Positions 63,501-64,000 of a DNA stretch of 64,000 bases are shown piece after piece (within the stretch, counting starts at the first letter, position 1; each line of letters opens with the position of its first letter). The stretch covers positions 4,836,001 to 4,900,000 of the forward strand of contig NZ_CP087134.1 of assembly GCF_020911925.1 (NCBI RefSeq). Direction: 5' to 3'. The notes under the pieces are model-generated. The model ran no database searches. It worked only from the letters and a program-made list of their open reading frames with translations, and was not told the DNA's origin. The position numbers and the translations under genes were made by a program. This stretch comes from Flavobacterium cupriresistens (GTDB lineage: Bacteria > Bacteroidota > Bacteroidia > Flavobacteriales > Flavobacteriaceae).

Positions 63501-64000
63501 TTTTTTCATAATTTTTAAGAGCTGTTTTTGTTTTAGCAGAAAAAGTAATCAGCTGGTACGAGTTTGAATCGAAATTCTCTTTTAATTCCGGAGCTTCTTC
63601 CAGAACAACATGGGCATTTGTGCCTCCAATACCGAAACTACTTACGCCGGCATTTAATAATTGATCCTGATTAGACACCCACTTTTGCAGTTTATCATTT
63701 ACATAAAAAGGCCCGGATTCAAAATTGATTTCAGGGTTTGCTTCATTATAATTTATAGAAGGAGGCAGCATCTTATTTTTAAGTGACAAAGCCGTTTTTA
63801 TAACCCCGACAATTCCTGCAACCGCATCAAGATGACCCAGATTTGATTTAACAGAACCAATGGCGCAAGAATGGTTTTTATTATAATTAAATGCTTTGTT
63901 TAAAGCCTCTATTTCAACAGGATCTCCTAATTTAGTTGCTGTTCCATGTGCTTCTATGTAACTAACATCTTCAGGGGTTATTCCGGCAAAACTATGGGCT
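60526..64000 (-). CDS. Modular PKS, KS-AT(malonyl)-degenerate KR-ACP, 5' part outside the window
   Basis: The frame is open from the stop at 60526 to the right edge, so the N terminus is missing. The visible KS part has EAHGTATKLGDP and GHLDAVAG; its Cys is outside. Next is an AT with FSGQGSQYF, GHSLGEYVA and HAFHSDMM, the last two favouring malonyl-CoA. A KR-like region follows but is degenerate: the NADPH loop reads YLVIHSTAGIV rather than GGxGxxG and the active-site Ser-Tyr-Lys pattern is absent. The ACP (LGGDSLKAM) is near the C terminus. The large NRPS with a TubC docking domain starts three bases later and should receive its polyketide. Confidence 0.93.
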   Translation of the reverse strand, partial: AHSFAGITPEDVSYIEAHGTATKLGDPVEIEALNKAFNYNKNHSCAIGSVKSNLGHLDAVAGIVGVIKTALSLKNKMLPPSINYNEANPEINFESGPFYVNDKLQKWVSNQDQLLNAGVSSFGIGGTNAHVVLEEAPELKENFDSNSYQLITFSAKTKTALKNYEKTLRNFLEKNEEIKIPALAYTLNTGRKDFRYRNYIVCKNKEEAINQLIQFDTVPEKELSNNRKKKIVFMFSGQGSQYFLMAKEVYLNNPFFQSIIDKGFKIITKLTGIDYSIILGYTDSETANKELINNTFYTQPLLFLVEYAFAKLYIRLGVTPDSMIGHSLGEYVAACISEVFSFEDALYVVTKRAELMAKIEEGDMIGIGVNLAEIKPLLPKNVSIAAINTANSFVASGTKKAISEFTEILGENNISYVPLKTSHAFHSDMMDSILEEYEEIIKKVTLSFPKFPFVSNLTGEEITKEDATSAKYWVAHLRGTVNFFDGINYLLQKGDGLYIEIGPGHTLTSFLKQNQYYNSDQTAIHSIRHIKNDVNDYQFFNESLGRIWEHGIEVDWEAYYDYQKHYKIPAPTYVFDKTTLPVKVSPITQLMNNGGAFKNAERSIFNSYYINNWKKSLIESSEKKSEEKGVYLIFSNSGKTITAIENQMLSLGNEIVMVTKGSSFVKSDSGIYSIDPNNSTNFQELFADLKAKKIKVINVIYNWLIDTPKEGDVNYNPIKFLYESVNQFSIKVTFLSKFNTRVLGNEVSSISMDFAIKMADLFDRKERLFTNYILDADQDQDDPVLIENIVNDLIFNEKDSTVAYRNNNRWVPFFENIKLNSTKKSTEFEGEKNYLVIHSTAGIVKPIVDHLSSLSNNSNVLLLCGNTTANEDSIAENVIKYQTNLECPKQFKETIEFILKEHDSISGIICNPELWNDQVDLEPLDVADLATEVKIKTRFIDNLYEAIKNINIDFVWFPLRLSSIIEGSKYRSGVLSEIYTTLFKEHKSDELNHWITVYLDDLTGRKLTDEEIITVFKNSFLTKNISSLILSHRDLNHIIAESKKTEDPVLTTKNTIERPVVVTAYTAPETKLEAELCEMIQDFFNYEKVGITDDFFELGGDSLKAMIFIKRIEKQYSILLDLQDFYQKATVKMIAMEIDLATKILNVQTAKTNMIKI

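Noticed and set aside
1..64000. tRNA, rRNA genes, insertion sequences or integrases
   Set aside because: I saw no tRNA or rRNA sequence and no transposase or integrase frame in the window.

Overview
The window is low-GC DNA from a Flavobacterium-like member of the Bacteroidetes. This rests on a T9SS type A sorting domain on a secreted protein, ATG starts without obvious Shine-Dalgarno sequences, family members typical of that group (DUF4159, DUF4386, AI-2E family transporter, M43 lipoprotein proteases, outer-membrane beta-barrel TonB receptor), a tamB homologue divergent from tsaD, and dispersed palindromic repeats.

Region 1 (1-9.95 kb) is mostly housekeeping: the 5' part of a tamB homologue (minus strand), then tsaD, rsmE, a DUF4159 protein, a SpoU-type RNA methyltransferase, two tandem M43 zinc-protease lipoproteins (each with its own terminator and a similar leader), a PerM/AI-2E family membrane protein, a SAM-dependent methyltransferase, a small exported protein and a VanX-like dipeptidase. 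Region 2 (10-19.3 kb) is accessory: a lipocalin-like protein, an array of six ~95-bp hairpin units bounded by 27-bp inverted repeats, a secreted tail-fibre-like protein, DUF4386, a small HTH regulator divergent from a small unknown gene, a cyclase-family hydrolase, an ELWxxDGT-repeat T9SS protein and a PAS-LuxR regulator. Region 3 (19.3-27.9 kb) has a sulfatase plus an HAF-repeat-like partner, a hicA-hicB toxin-antitoxin pair behind a 36-bp perfect palindrome, and two adjacent FAD amine/amino-acid oxidases.

Region 4 (27.9-64 kb, running off the right edge) is one long minus-strand biosynthetic operon. In transcription order: a PKS (KS-AT-degenerate KR-ACP, 5' end outside the window); a 3695-residue NRPS (TubC docking-C-A-PCP-E-C-A-PCP-C-A-PCP); an NRPS whose A domain carries an inserted luciferase-like monooxygenase; a KS-degenerate AT-ACP-reductase protein; a TonB-dependent receptor; a type II thioesterase; a SyrD/PvdE-type peptide ABC exporter; a second NRPS (C-A-PCP-C); a membrane-anchored alpha/beta-hydrolase; a circularly permuted ATP-grasp-like protein; and an Sfp-type phosphopantetheinyl transferase ending at a clear terminator. 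Gene gaps are 3 to about 106 nt.

Reading the binding-pocket residues by eye, the assembly line suggests malonate, an unassigned residue made D by the E domain, Ser, Ser, Gly (with the inserted monooxygenase) and then a KS/ACP/reductase step. A separate Gly-type module is encoded later. The two Ser A-PCP blocks are almost identical at the DNA level over about 1.7 kb. The terminal reductase has His in place of the catalytic Tyr. I do not recognise the cluster as one making a known compound. Domain boundaries and specificities are visual estimates.
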